Below are positions 43,141 to 50,225 of a stretch of 52,536 nucleotides of DNA, piece by piece; within the stretch, counting starts at the first letter, position 1; each line of letters starts with the position of its first letter. The position numbers and the translations under genes were made by a program. The notes below the pieces were generated by a model that was given only the letters and a program-made list of their open reading frames with translations, did not search any database and had not been told where the DNA came from. This stretch comes from Alphaproteobacteria bacterium. GTDB lineage: Bacteria > Pseudomonadota > Alphaproteobacteria > GCA-2731375. The stretch is from contig JASLMH010000008.1 in the NCBI GenBank assembly GCA_030746635.1, positions 1 through 52,536 on the forward strand, written 5' to 3'.

Positions 43141-43248
43141 TCATCCTTCGAGACGCGCCTGTGGCGCACCTCAGGATGAGGATAGGTCTTTATTTTCAAC
43201 AACTTGACCTCATGCTGAGGAGGGCACGCAGCGCCCGTCTCGAAGCAT
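43141..43248 (-). repeat. Paired-hairpin repeat element, copy B (inverted)
   Basis: A 108-bp second copy of the element at 36400-36508, in opposite orientation. Hairpins are at 43141-43179 (GCGCC/GGCGC core, arms TCATCCT/AGGATGA) and 43212-43248 (GGGCGC/GTGCCC core). The linker is also similar (TTGTTGAA-ATAAA block). Arm and core differences from copy A mostly keep pairing. It fills the 149-bp convergent gap between the crotonase and the tetR gene. Confidence 0.88.
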
Positions 43249-43257
43249 GTCGACAGC

Positions 43258-43887
43258 TCAGGCTGTTTGCGTGCCCGCAAAAGGCGCGCTGCTGACGCCG
43301 CCGAGCCGGGCGCGGATCAGCGCGCGTAGCTGCTCGGGGTAGTGCGACGTCATTTCGGCATAGGCGCTTTCGCCGAACATCCGCTTCAGGGTCGGTTCCG
43401 AGACCGCGAAATAGCTGATCGCCCCGAGCAGCTGGATGACCAGTGCCAGAGCCTCGGCCTGGCCAAGCCCGCGACCGGTCGGCGTTTGCCGCACGATGTC
43501 GACCAGGGCATCGAGGAACGGCTTCAGATACCAGGTGCCGGCCTGCTCGGCCCGGGCCCGATTGTCCAGCACCTCGCGCATCAGGATCTGCGCCTCCTCA
43601 CGTTGGGCGGCCTGAATGTCCAGGTTGCCCAGCATCAGGGCCTCCAGTTGCGCGCGCGGGTCTTGAACATCCGACCGGATCCTGATGATGGCGCTGAGCA
43701 TGCGGTCCGAAATCCCCTTCAGGATCTCGCCGTACAGCTTTTCCTTGCTGCCAAAGTGGTGCAGCAAGGCCTGTTTCGACAGCCCAAGTTCCTGGGCGAT
43801 GCCGGCAATGCTGGCGCCGTAGTAGCCTTTGTTGGCGAACTGTCGCCGCGCGGCGTCGAGAAGCTGTTCCCGGGTGGTTTTGCTCAT
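43258..43887 (-). CDS. TetR/AcrR family transcriptional regulator
   Basis: Repressor of 209 residues. The N-terminal helix-turn-helix is clear: REQLLDAARRQFANKGYYGA, SIAGIAQELGLSKQALLHHF, GSKEKLYGEIL (residues about 5-55). The C-terminal ligand domain is of the CerR/TetR_C type (RIRSDVQDPRAQLEALMLGN). A perfect palindromic box lies 16-29 bp upstream of its ATG and two more overlap the promoter of the divergent crotonase. It therefore most likely represses itself and that gene, with an acyl-CoA as plausible inducer (inference). Confidence 0.92.
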   Translation of the reverse strand: MSKTTREQLLDAARRQFANKGYYGASIAGIAQELGLSKQALLHHFGSKEKLYGEILKGISDRMLSAIIRIRSDVQDPRAQLEALMLGNLDIQAAQREEAQILMREVLDNRARAEQAGTWYLKPFLDALVDIVRQTPTGRGLGQAEALALVIQLLGAISYFAVSEPTLKRMFGESAYAEMTSHYPEQLRALIRARLGGVSSAPFAGTQTA

Positions 43888-43902
43888 TGCCTGGCCGTTG
43901 TA

Positions 43903-43916
43903 TTACCGATCGGTAA
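43903..43916. promoter_or_regulatory. TetR operator box 1 (TTACCGATCGGTAA)
   Basis: Perfect 14-bp palindrome 16 bp upstream of the tetR start, positioned for autorepression. The same core occurs twice more 76 and 101 bp away (centre to centre) in front of the divergent crotonase. Confidence 0.85.
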
Positions 43917-43969
43917 ATGGCATGGGTCAGGGGTCCGAACCCTGAATAACCCACTCTAGCAGATTTTTA

Positions 43970-43999
43970 TTGACATACCTACCGATCGGTAAGTATTTT
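43970..43999 (+). promoter_or_regulatory. Promoter of the divergent crotonase with TetR operator box 2
   Basis: TTGACA (43970-43975) and TATTTT (43994-43999) are separated by 18 bp. A perfect TACCGATCGGTA palindrome (43980-43991) lies inside the spacer. A repressor bound here would block RNA polymerase directly. It is the best-resolved promoter in the window. Confidence 0.8.
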
Positions 44000-44004
44000 C
44001 TCCC

Positions 44005-44029
44005 TACCGATCGGTAAGGACGATCGGTA
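44005..44029. promoter_or_regulatory. TetR operator box 3 plus a half box
   Basis: A second perfect TACCGATCGGTA (44005-44016) covers the expected transcription start. A truncated copy, CGATCGGTA (44021-44029), follows 13 bp on, centre to centre. Boxes 2 and 3 are 25 bp apart, so two dimers could bind with near 2.5-turn spacing. Confidence 0.75.
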
Positions 44030-44052
44030 TTGCGAACAAGGAGACGCCAGCC

Positions 44053-44934
44053 ATGTCCGACGCCATCCTATATTCCAAACAGGGGGCCATCGCCACGGTG
44101 ACCCTGAACCGGCCGGAGAAGTACAACACCCTGCGCAGCGATCTGCTCGACGAGATGGACGCCGCGTTCCGGGACGCCAACCACGACGACGAGGTGCGGG
44201 TGATCATCCTGGAAGGCGCCGGCGACAGCTTCTGCGGCGGCTTCGACTTCTCCGGCGGCCTGGAGCACTTCGAGCACATCAAGGAGGAGAATTACGACCC
44301 GGGCATGGACGTCGCCTGGGTCACCAGCCAGTACACCAGCTACATCCCCAAGTTCATGGGCCTGTGGCGCGGTTCCAAGCCGGTGATCGCCAAGGTGCAT
44401 GGCTATTGCGTCGGCGGCGGCTCGGAACTGGCCCTGTGCGCCGATCTGGTGGTCGCCTCCGACGACGCCCGTTTCGGCACCCCGTATTCGCGGGTCTGGG
44501 GCTGCCATCTGACCGGCATGTGGGTCTACCGCCTGGGCCTGGCCAAGGCGAAATACTACGCCCTGACCGGCGAGTGGATCAGCGGCCGGGAAGCCGCCGA
44601 GATCGAACTGATCAACTTCTCCCATCCCCTGGAGGAACTGGACCAGCGGGTGCAGGAGTTGGCCGGGAAACTGGCCCGAATACCGCTGACCCAACTGGTG
44701 GCCATGAAGCTGGTGGTCAATCAGGCCTACGACAACATGGGCCTGCAAAGCACCCAGACCCTGGGTCCGATCCTCGACGGCATCATGCGCAACACCCCGG
44801 AAGGCCGGGACTTCGTCCGGGTCGCCAAGGCCGAGGGCGTCAAGGGCGCGGTCCAGATGCGCGACGGCCCCTTCGCCGACTACAGCCAGGGCGCGCCGGA
44901 GGAACAGCCGCGCAAACGCAGCGCCCCGACCTGA
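44053..44934 (+). CDS. Crotonase-fold enoyl-CoA hydratase-like protein under TetR control
   Basis: Crotonase-superfamily protein of 293 residues with AAGGAG nine bases before the ATG. CoA loop EGAGDSFCGGFDFSGG, oxyanion-hole HGYCVGGGSELALCADLVVA with the first catalytic Glu kept (SELAL). The second position is Tyr (FGTPYSRVWG) instead of Glu. The C-terminus is unusual, with MGLQSTQTLGPILDGIMRNT and a charged tail. It closely parallels the crotonase at 49274 (shared RVWGC--T-MWVYR and NMGL-STQ), so the two are probably paralogues. It is controlled by the adjacent TetR through three operator boxes. Confidence 0.88.
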   Translation: MSDAILYSKQGAIATVTLNRPEKYNTLRSDLLDEMDAAFRDANHDDEVRVIILEGAGDSFCGGFDFSGGLEHFEHIKEENYDPGMDVAWVTSQYTSYIPKFMGLWRGSKPVIAKVHGYCVGGGSELALCADLVVASDDARFGTPYSRVWGCHLTGMWVYRLGLAKAKYYALTGEWISGREAAEIELINFSHPLEELDQRVQELAGKLARIPLTQLVAMKLVVNQAYDNMGLQSTQTLGPILDGIMRNTPEGRDFVRVAKAEGVKGAVQMRDGPFADYSQGAPEEQPRKRSAPT

Positions 44935-44949
44935 TCGGCTGGCCTATGG

Positions 44950-45480
44950 CTATCGCGCGTCGGCCAGGACGATTGTGCGTAAGGACTCTACGGCGACCCT
45001 GGCCCGGGCCTCGAGCCCGTCATCGGTGGCCGAGGAGACCGGGTGGTCGATCACGGCGAAGTCGTAGTCCGGCATGCCCAGCACCCGCCCCATCAGTTCG
45101 GCGGCACTGACGAAGTTGGAGGTCATCACCGCCAGGGCGGGGACGCCGGCGCGTTCGGCAATCACGGCATCATGCAAACTGCACGATGAGCAACTGCCTC
45201 AATCGCCGATCCCGGAAATGACGGCATCCCATCGCGGCAGTTCGGCCACGATGGGGTCGTCCGCCGGCGCGCTGTAGTTCGACTTCACCCGCAGCACCAC
45301 GTCGGCGGCGCCGAAGTCCTGCCGCAGCATACGGTCGAGATGGCCAAAGAAGCCTTTCGTGCCTTCCTTGCCGTTGGAAATGAAGCCGATGGTCTTGCCC
45401 TCCAGCGACGCCAGGCGCGGGGCGCGCTGGCCCTGGGCCGTGTCGACCTCGCTGCTCGGATCCAATACCCGAAATGTCAT
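44950..45480 (-). CDS. UGSC-family selenoprotein (in-frame TGA read as selenocysteine)
   Basis: Two apparent short frames, 45480-45202 and 45198-44950, lie in the same phase and are separated by a single TGA at 45201-45199. Read through as selenocysteine (U) they give one 176-residue protein with the motif GIGDUGSCSSCSLHDAVI, the hallmark of the UGSC family (U94, C97, C100). Both halves are family-like: N-terminal LASLEGKTIGFISNGKEGTK, C-terminal AGVPALAVMTSNF and GMPDYDFAVIDHP. A hairpin fitting bacterial SECIS rules follows the TGA. The ATG has AGGAAC six bases upstream. The function of the family is unknown; a redox role at U94/C97 is inferred. It lies 36 bp after the 351-aa partner. The host must possess the selenocysteine machinery, none of which is in this window. 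Confidence 0.92.
45168..45201 (-). promoter_or_regulatory. Predicted bacterial SECIS element
   Basis: Beginning with the TGA (45201-45199), 18 bases separate the codon from a 5-base loop AGUUU (45180-45176). The loop is closed by an 8-bp stem, CAUCGUGC (45188-45181) with GCAUGAUG (45175-45168), containing one G-U pair. The UGA-to-loop distance, stem length and a G among the first two loop bases all fit the general rules for SelB-binding bacterial SECIS elements. The stem is inside coding sequence, as expected in bacteria. Confidence 0.75.
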
Positions 45481-45516
45481 CTGGTTCCTTTCCGATATCG
45501 CTGCTCGAAGAAATTC

Positions 45517-46572
45517 CTAGGCCGGCGGCGGACCGCAATCCAGGCAAGCGCCGATGGCCATGGTCACCGCGTGGCTCTTGTGGCCCAGCCAGGGCGGGAT
45601 CACCGCGCCGAAGCCGCCGGCCGGCCCGCCGGCGGCGATGACCAATAGCTGATCCGGGCTTTCCATGGCCGGATAGACCGTGTCGCCGCGGTCGCGCACC
45701 ACCGCGCCCTTGCCCACCTCCGCCCATTCGTGGCGATGAATGCGGGCTCGCTCGAAGATGAACTCGGCCACGTCCCGTTTGCTCCAGCCGGCGTTGTCCA
45801 GGTGCTCGCGCAGTTGTTTCGGCACCAAGATGGCGTAGTTGCCCGGCCAGATCGAATAGTGGCGCATGTTGGCGCGGATCTCGGCGGCGAAGGTCTCCAG
45901 GATCTCCTTCGGCTCGGTGGTCCATTCGTTCATGATCTGCCGGGGCGCGCCGGCCGTCATCACCGTCACAGCCGAAATCTCTTTTGGAATATCCCGGGTC
46001 TCGGCCAGGCTAAGCCAGTTGCTGTCGTCCTCGTCCTCGGCCAGGCAATAGCTGATCTTGCCCGGATGCCCCAGGGTCGAGCGGTCGATGCCGCCCGGCC
46101 GCACGTCGAGGACGTTGATCAGGACCAGCCGCAGCGCCCGGCCGATGGCCATGGTGGCCCGATCGCTGGCGCCGAGGACGTTGAAAGTCGGGTCGGTCGC
46201 CAGCTCCAGTCGGATCGGCCCGTTCAGCACCAGCAGCACGGCGCAGCCGCCGGTGCTGGCCGTCGCGCCGTGCAGCAGGAATTCCGGCTGCAGCATGGCG
46301 GTGACCGCCGCCACGACCACCGGAAAATGCATCGGCAAACAGCCCGCCATCACCGCGTTGATCGCCAGCTTCTCGGCCGTGACCGCCCGCTCCCGCACCG
46401 GCTCGACGCCGATCAGTTGCTCTGGCGGCAGCATGGCCCATTCCAGGCAGGCTTCGACCGCCTCGGCGGTGGGCGGCACGATGGGCAGGCCGTCGGTCCA
46501 GCCCCGGCTGTGGTAGAGCTCCTGCACGGCGGCGATGTCGCTCGCCTCATGAACCTTGGACGTCAGTTGCAC
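45517..46572 (-). CDS. Conserved protein of unknown function, partner of the UGSC selenoprotein
   Basis: A 351-residue cytoplasmic protein starting with GTG at 46572. I do not recognise a characterised family, but the sequence is typical of a conserved enzyme. GWTDGLPIVPPT near the N-terminus (about 23-34), EKLAINAVMAGCLPMHFPVV (about 68-87), GCAVLLVLNGPIRLEL, AIGRALRLVLINVLDVRPGG and the C-terminal CLDCGPPPA look conserved. The C-terminal CxxC five residues from the end could be a redox-active tail. The selenoprotein gene follows after 36 bp on the same strand, so the two probably form one transcript and possibly one complex. Confidence 0.82.
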   Translation of the reverse strand: MQLTSKVHEASDIAAVQELYHSRGWTDGLPIVPPTAEAVEACLEWAMLPPEQLIGVEPVRERAVTAEKLAINAVMAGCLPMHFPVVVAAVTAMLQPEFLLHGATASTGGCAVLLVLNGPIRLELATDPTFNVLGASDRATMAIGRALRLVLINVLDVRPGGIDRSTLGHPGKISYCLAEDEDDSNWLSLAETRDIPKEISAVTVMTAGAPRQIMNEWTTEPKEILETFAAEIRANMRHYSIWPGNYAILVPKQLREHLDNAGWSKRDVAEFIFERARIHRHEWAEVGKGAVVRDRGDTVYPAMESPDQLLVIAAGGPAGGFGAVIPPWLGHKSHAVTMAIGACLDCGPPPA

Positions 46573-46675
46573 GGCGTCTCGCTTCCCGTTCTGTTGCCGG
46601 ACCTGCTTGGTCCCGCACCGACCGACAGACTACCATGCGTTTGCTGACCGATCATCCGACCGGCTGCCGCTCCCC

Positions 46676-46762
46676 TCGCTCGGCGGCCAGGGGACGATCG
46701 AACCTTCGGCCTTGGCCCGCACCTCGTCGGGGATCGGCATCGCCCGCCGGGCCAGCAGATCG
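46676..46762 (-). pseudogene. Orphan duplicate of the 3' end of the double-hotdog thioesterase gene
   Basis: These 87 bases, read on the minus strand, encode DLLARRAMPIPDEVRAKAEG and IVPWPPSE. They match the C-terminus of the intact thioesterase gene at 48352-48438 (73 of 87 bases identical by my count, no gaps). The rest of the gene is absent. Similarity stops abruptly on both sides, about 12 bp before the SRPBCC gene. The two copies form a direct repeat flanking 1.59 kb with the SRPBCC and cyclase genes. The remainder of the gap 46573-46774 shows nothing else. Confidence 0.85.
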
Positions 46763-46774
46763 TATGGAGGCGGA

Positions 46775-47293
46775 ATGCGGATCTACAATGTTCACGAGCG
46801 CCTGATACCGGGATCCATGGCGACCGCCATGGCGCTGCTCGACGGGCTTAGCAGTGAAGACGATCGGCTCTGGCCCAAGGAAAACTGGATGACGCAACGG
46901 TTCGACAAGCCTCTGCAAGTCGGCGCCAAGGGAGGGCATGGACCCATAAGGTACAGCGTGGACGCCTACGACCCCGGGCTCCTGGTGCACTACAAATTCG
47001 ATGCCGGCAATGTCATAACCGGCAGCCACTGGTTCGCAATCACCGAGACGGAAGCCGGCATTCTGTTCAGGCATGTCATCAACGCAAGGGCAAATATCGG
47101 GAGCTGGATCCAGTGGGTCTTCATGATCCGCTGGCTCCACGATGCGCTGCTCGAGGACGCGTTCGACAAAGCGGAGATCGCCCTCACCGGCGAAGTGAGG
47201 AATCCCTCGGAGTGGTCCCTGCCGGTCCGCCTGCTTCGGCGCTGGCGCTCCTTGCCCAGCCGAAAGAAAGCATATCCGACCCCGTCGACGTAG
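46775..47293 (+). CDS. SRPBCC-like (START/polyketide cyclase type) protein
   Basis: A 172-residue protein resembling the SRPBCC helix-grip fold. The start at 46775 (MRIYNVHERLIPGS) has GGAGG four bases upstream. GPIRYSVDAYDPGLLVHYKF, GSHWFAITETEAGILFRHVI and the long C-terminal helix WVFMIRWLHDALLEDAFDKA fit the fold, which binds hydrophobic ligands. Assignment is by pattern only. Base composition is less GC-rich than the neighbours. It lies in the segment flanked by thioesterase 3'-end repeats. Confidence 0.65.
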   Translation: MRIYNVHERLIPGSMATAMALLDGLSSEDDRLWPKENWMTQRFDKPLQVGAKGGHGPIRYSVDAYDPGLLVHYKFDAGNVITGSHWFAITETEAGILFRHVINARANIGSWIQWVFMIRWLHDALLEDAFDKAEIALTGEVRNPSEWSLPVRLLRRWRSLPSRKKAYPTPST

Positions 47294-47391
47294 CATTTCA
47301 GGCGGAGATCCGAAGACCGCGAGCAGGTCTGCACCGCATCTGGATTCCGCCCGCTGTTGGCCTACAATGCAGCCCAAGGGAGGGGCCCCTT

Positions 47392-48267
47392 TTGCAACGT
47401 GAGCAACGCCGACTGGCCGCGATCGTCGCCGCCGATGTCGCGGGTTACAGCCGACTGGTCGGACAGGACGAGGAAGGCACGCTCCGCATCTTGCGCGACC
47501 ACCGCGCCGAACTGATCGACCCGCTGATCGAACAGCACGGCGGCCGCATCGCCAACACCGCCGGCGACAGCCTGCTGCTGGAGTTCCCAAGCGCCGTCGA
47601 CGCCGTGCGTTGCGCCATCGCCTTTCAGGCGGGCATGGCCGGGCGCAACGCGGAAACGGCGGCAACCGAACGGGTCGAATTTCGCATCGGCATCAATGTC
47701 GGCGATGTCATCGCCGAGGGCGACGATCTGCTGGGTGACGGCGTCAACGTGGCCGCGCGCCTGGAACGCCTGGCCGATCCGGGCGGCATCTGCATCTCCC
47801 GCGCCACCCGCGACCAGGTGCGCGACCGCCTGGACGTCGCCCTGGATGACATGGGCGAGGTCGAGGTCAAGAACATCTCCCGCCGGATCCGGGTGTTCCG
47901 TGTCCTGGCCGAGGGGGAGGAAGCCGCCGAGCCGGCCGCACGGACGCCGTCGTTGGGCGGCAGGACGGAAAGCGGCCAGCCCGTCGATCAGGCGGTCGTG
48001 GACCAGCCAACGTCACAGAGCGGCGGCGGCGGCAAACGCCTGGATCGCGATCTGGAGGCATCCGGGCTGATCATGCTGTTCATCGCCCCCGGCATGGCAT
48101 TGCTGGGATGGTTTATCAGCCTGAAATCCGAGGGGGCGCTGCTGCCACTGTTGGGTGTTGCCGCGCTGATCGTTTGTATCGCCATCGGTCTTTTGGCGGC
48201 CTCGAAAATCATCGCACGCCGGTACCGCGAGGACGACGCCTCGGCGACCGAGCAGCCGAAGGCATAG
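47392..48267 (+). CDS. Class III adenylate/guanylate cyclase with C-terminal membrane anchor
   Basis: Nucleotide cyclase of 291 residues. I take the TTG at 47392 (GGGAGGGG 6-7 bp upstream), giving LQREQRRLAAIVAADVAGYS, the standard start of this family; the frame is open far upstream without family similarity. Metal-binding Asp15 (AADVAGYSRL) and Asp59 (NTAGDSLLLEF), and the transition-state Asn119/Arg123 (DGVNVAARLE) are present, so it should be active. Two hydrophobic helices (about 225-244 and 250-272) at the C-terminus resemble a 2TM module and would anchor the enzyme with both ends in the cytoplasm. No recognisable sensor domain or cAMP-binding protein is adjacent. Confidence 0.9.
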   Translation: MQREQRRLAAIVAADVAGYSRLVGQDEEGTLRILRDHRAELIDPLIEQHGGRIANTAGDSLLLEFPSAVDAVRCAIAFQAGMAGRNAETAATERVEFRIGINVGDVIAEGDDLLGDGVNVAARLERLADPGGICISRATRDQVRDRLDVALDDMGEVEVKNISRRIRVFRVLAEGEEAAEPAARTPSLGGRTESGQPVDQAVVDQPTSQSGGGGKRLDRDLEASGLIMLFIAPGMALLGWFISLKSEGALLPLLGVAALIVCIAIGLLAASKIIARRYREDDASATEQPKA

Positions 48268-48323
48268 GCCCTTCGCCCCAAAAAAAAATTGTTGACCGAA
48301 AATTCGGTGGCGTCGGTCGACGC

Positions 48324-49259
48324 CTACTCCGCCGCCCTGGCCTCGGTCCATTCGCTCGGCGGCCAGGGGATCATCAGTCCCTCGGCCCGAGCGCGGACCT
48401 CGTCGGGGATCGGCATCGCCCGCCGCGCCTGCAAATCGAACATGCAGGCGACCACGTCGAAGGTGGCGCTGATCTCGCCGGTGCTGTCGTTATGGAGGCA
48501 ATGGCCGAAGCGGAAGGTTTTGTCGGCCAGATCCAGCAAACCGGAACGCAGGCTGTAGATATCGCCGGCCGCCATCTCGGCCAGGAACCGCACGTCATAC
48601 TCCAGGGCCGCGCCGCCCCAGTGATGGCGCCGGGTGATCTCCTGGGTGATACCCATGCGGTGGCGGATATGGCCGATGCCGTCCGAGGCGCGGCTGTAAT
48701 AGAGATGCGCCGACATATGGCCCAACTGATCGCATTCCCAGGCGGCGACGGCGCCGCGGGCGGTGATGAAGGGCGTTGCCGGATCGCCCTTCACCGCCGG
48801 CACCGGCCCGCCGGCGGTGGGCGGGCGCGGCCGGTCCCGCCGCTCGGTCAGCAGCCCCTCGATCCGCCCGCGAACCTGGTCCGGCCAGGGCACGGCGCGG
48901 CGGGCCTCGAGATCGAAGCTGACGCAGGTAATCTCGAAGCTGGCCGAAACGCCGCCCGAGTGGGCATCGCAGAGCTCGGCGACGAAGTCGACGCGGCGAT
49001 CGTCGACCCGCAGCAGACCGACATCGATATTGACGATATCGCCCGCGTGTAGTTCCCGCAGGTAGCGGCTGAAGCACCGCGTGGCCACCATGGCATGCCC
49101 GTTTCGCCGCATATGGTCGGGCGTCATGCCCAGCATGGCGCGTAACTGCGCCATGCCGGAGGTCAGCTTGGCGGTGTAGAACTGGATATTCAGGTGGCCC
49201 ATGGTGTCGCATTCCCACGAGTCCACGTTGCCGCGGTAGATATGCCGGTAATCACTCAT
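48324..49259 (-). CDS. Double-hotdog acyl-CoA thioesterase
   Basis: Cytoplasmic thioesterase-like protein of 311 residues containing two 4-hydroxybenzoyl-CoA-thioesterase-type hotdog domains in tandem (about 5-140 and 165-300). Each has its own catalytic-type helix start: VDSWECDTMGHLN and VAAWECDQLGHMS. Each half also ends alike (SFDLEARRAVPWPDQVRGR and MFDLQARRAMPIPDEVRAR), showing internal duplication. Start chosen at the ATG at 49259. It lies 14 bp after the crotonase and probably hydrolyses a CoA ester made by it. Its 3' end is duplicated at 46676-46762. Confidence 0.88.
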   Translation of the reverse strand: MSDYRHIYRGNVDSWECDTMGHLNIQFYTAKLTSGMAQLRAMLGMTPDHMRRNGHAMVATRCFSRYLRELHAGDIVNIDVGLLRVDDRRVDFVAELCDAHSGGVSASFEITCVSFDLEARRAVPWPDQVRGRIEGLLTERRDRPRPPTAGGPVPAVKGDPATPFITARGAVAAWECDQLGHMSAHLYYSRASDGIGHIRHRMGITQEITRRHHWGGAALEYDVRFLAEMAAGDIYSLRSGLLDLADKTFRFGHCLHNDSTGEISATFDVVACMFDLQARRAMPIPDEVRARAEGLMIPWPPSEWTEARAAE

Positions 49260-49273
49260 TACGCCACGCCCCT

Positions 49274-50134
49274 TCAGGTGTTCTTCAACTGGTCCGGATG
49301 TTCGGCTATCGGCGCGCCACTGTCGCGCTCCTTCACGGCCTGCTGAAAGCCGACCTGCTCCGAGCGTTGCTTGAAGGCGACGCCGGGCGGGCTGTGGCGG
49401 GTGATGCCGTCGAACAGGGTCGCCGTCATCTGGGTGCTGGCCAGCCCCATGTTGTCGAGGGCCTGATTGATCATCAGCTTCTGCATCATCAGTTGCGATT
49501 TCGGCACCCCGGCCAGGCGCCCGGCCAACTCGTCGACCCGGGCGTCCAGTTCCGCGGCCGGCACCGCCTCCAGCACCAGGCCCATGTCCCGGGCCTCGAT
49601 GCCGGTGACCAGATCGCCGGTCAGCAGCATCCTTTTCGCCCGCTCGACACCGATGCGATAGACCCACATGGCCGTCGTCGGGCAGCCCCAGACCCGGGCC
49701 GGCGGATAGCCGATCCGGGCATCCTCGGCCATCACCACCAGATCGCAGCAGAGCGCGATGTCGCTGCCGCCGGCCACGGCATAGCCGTGGATCTTGGCGA
49801 TCACCGGCTTGTGGGAGCGGAACAGGCTCATGAACTGGTCGGTGTAGCCTTTCATCCAGGCGTAATCGATCATCGGGTCCCAGGGCATGGCCTGACTGCC
49901 AGGGACCTCGCCGGCCGCCTCGGCGAATTCCTTCAGGTCGTAGCCGGCGCAGAAGGCCCGGCCGGCGCCCTGCATGATCAGGACGTGCACGTCGTCGTCG
50001 GCGTTGGCCCGTTTGACCACCGCCTCGATGGCCGGCGGCACCTCCTGGTTGATGGCATTCAGCCGCTCGGGCCGGTTCAGGGTCAGGCGGGCGATGCGCC
50101 CGTCCTTTTCATAGGCAACGACGTCTTGGCTCAT
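49274..50134 (-). CDS. Crotonase-fold enoyl-CoA hydratase-like protein
   Basis: Crotonase-superfamily protein, 286 residues from the ATG at 50134 (the frame is open to an ATG at 50182). CoA loop QGAGRAFCAGYDLKEF, oxyanion-hole HGYAVAGGSDIALCCDLVVM. By eye the classical catalytic Glu pair is Asp (SDIAL) and Pro (IGYPPARVWG), so ordinary hydratase activity is doubtful. It resembles the TetR-controlled crotonase at 44053. It is followed after 14 bp by the thioesterase, suggesting a two-step CoA-ester conversion, and is divergent from the decarboxylase. Confidence 0.88.
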   Translation of the reverse strand: MSQDVVAYEKDGRIARLTLNRPERLNAINQEVPPAIEAVVKRANADDDVHVLIMQGAGRAFCAGYDLKEFAEAAGEVPGSQAMPWDPMIDYAWMKGYTDQFMSLFRSHKPVIAKIHGYAVAGGSDIALCCDLVVMAEDARIGYPPARVWGCPTTAMWVYRIGVERAKRMLLTGDLVTGIEARDMGLVLEAVPAAELDARVDELAGRLAGVPKSQLMMQKLMINQALDNMGLASTQMTATLFDGITRHSPPGVAFKQRSEQVGFQQAVKERDSGAPIAEHPDQLKNT

Positions 50135-50225
50135 CTGTGTTCTCGGCTGGCTGGTCGGGGACGTGCTAGTAAGAGACCCCATTATAGGGCTTGTTGACCG
50201 CCGACGCGGTGTTTGGGAAATGCTT

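Noticed and set aside
44950..45480. The UGSC gene as two separate genes or a frameshifted pseudogene
   Set aside because: Both halves are in the same phase, the only interruption is one TGA at the known U position, and a SECIS-like hairpin follows; a random nonsense mutation is much less likely.
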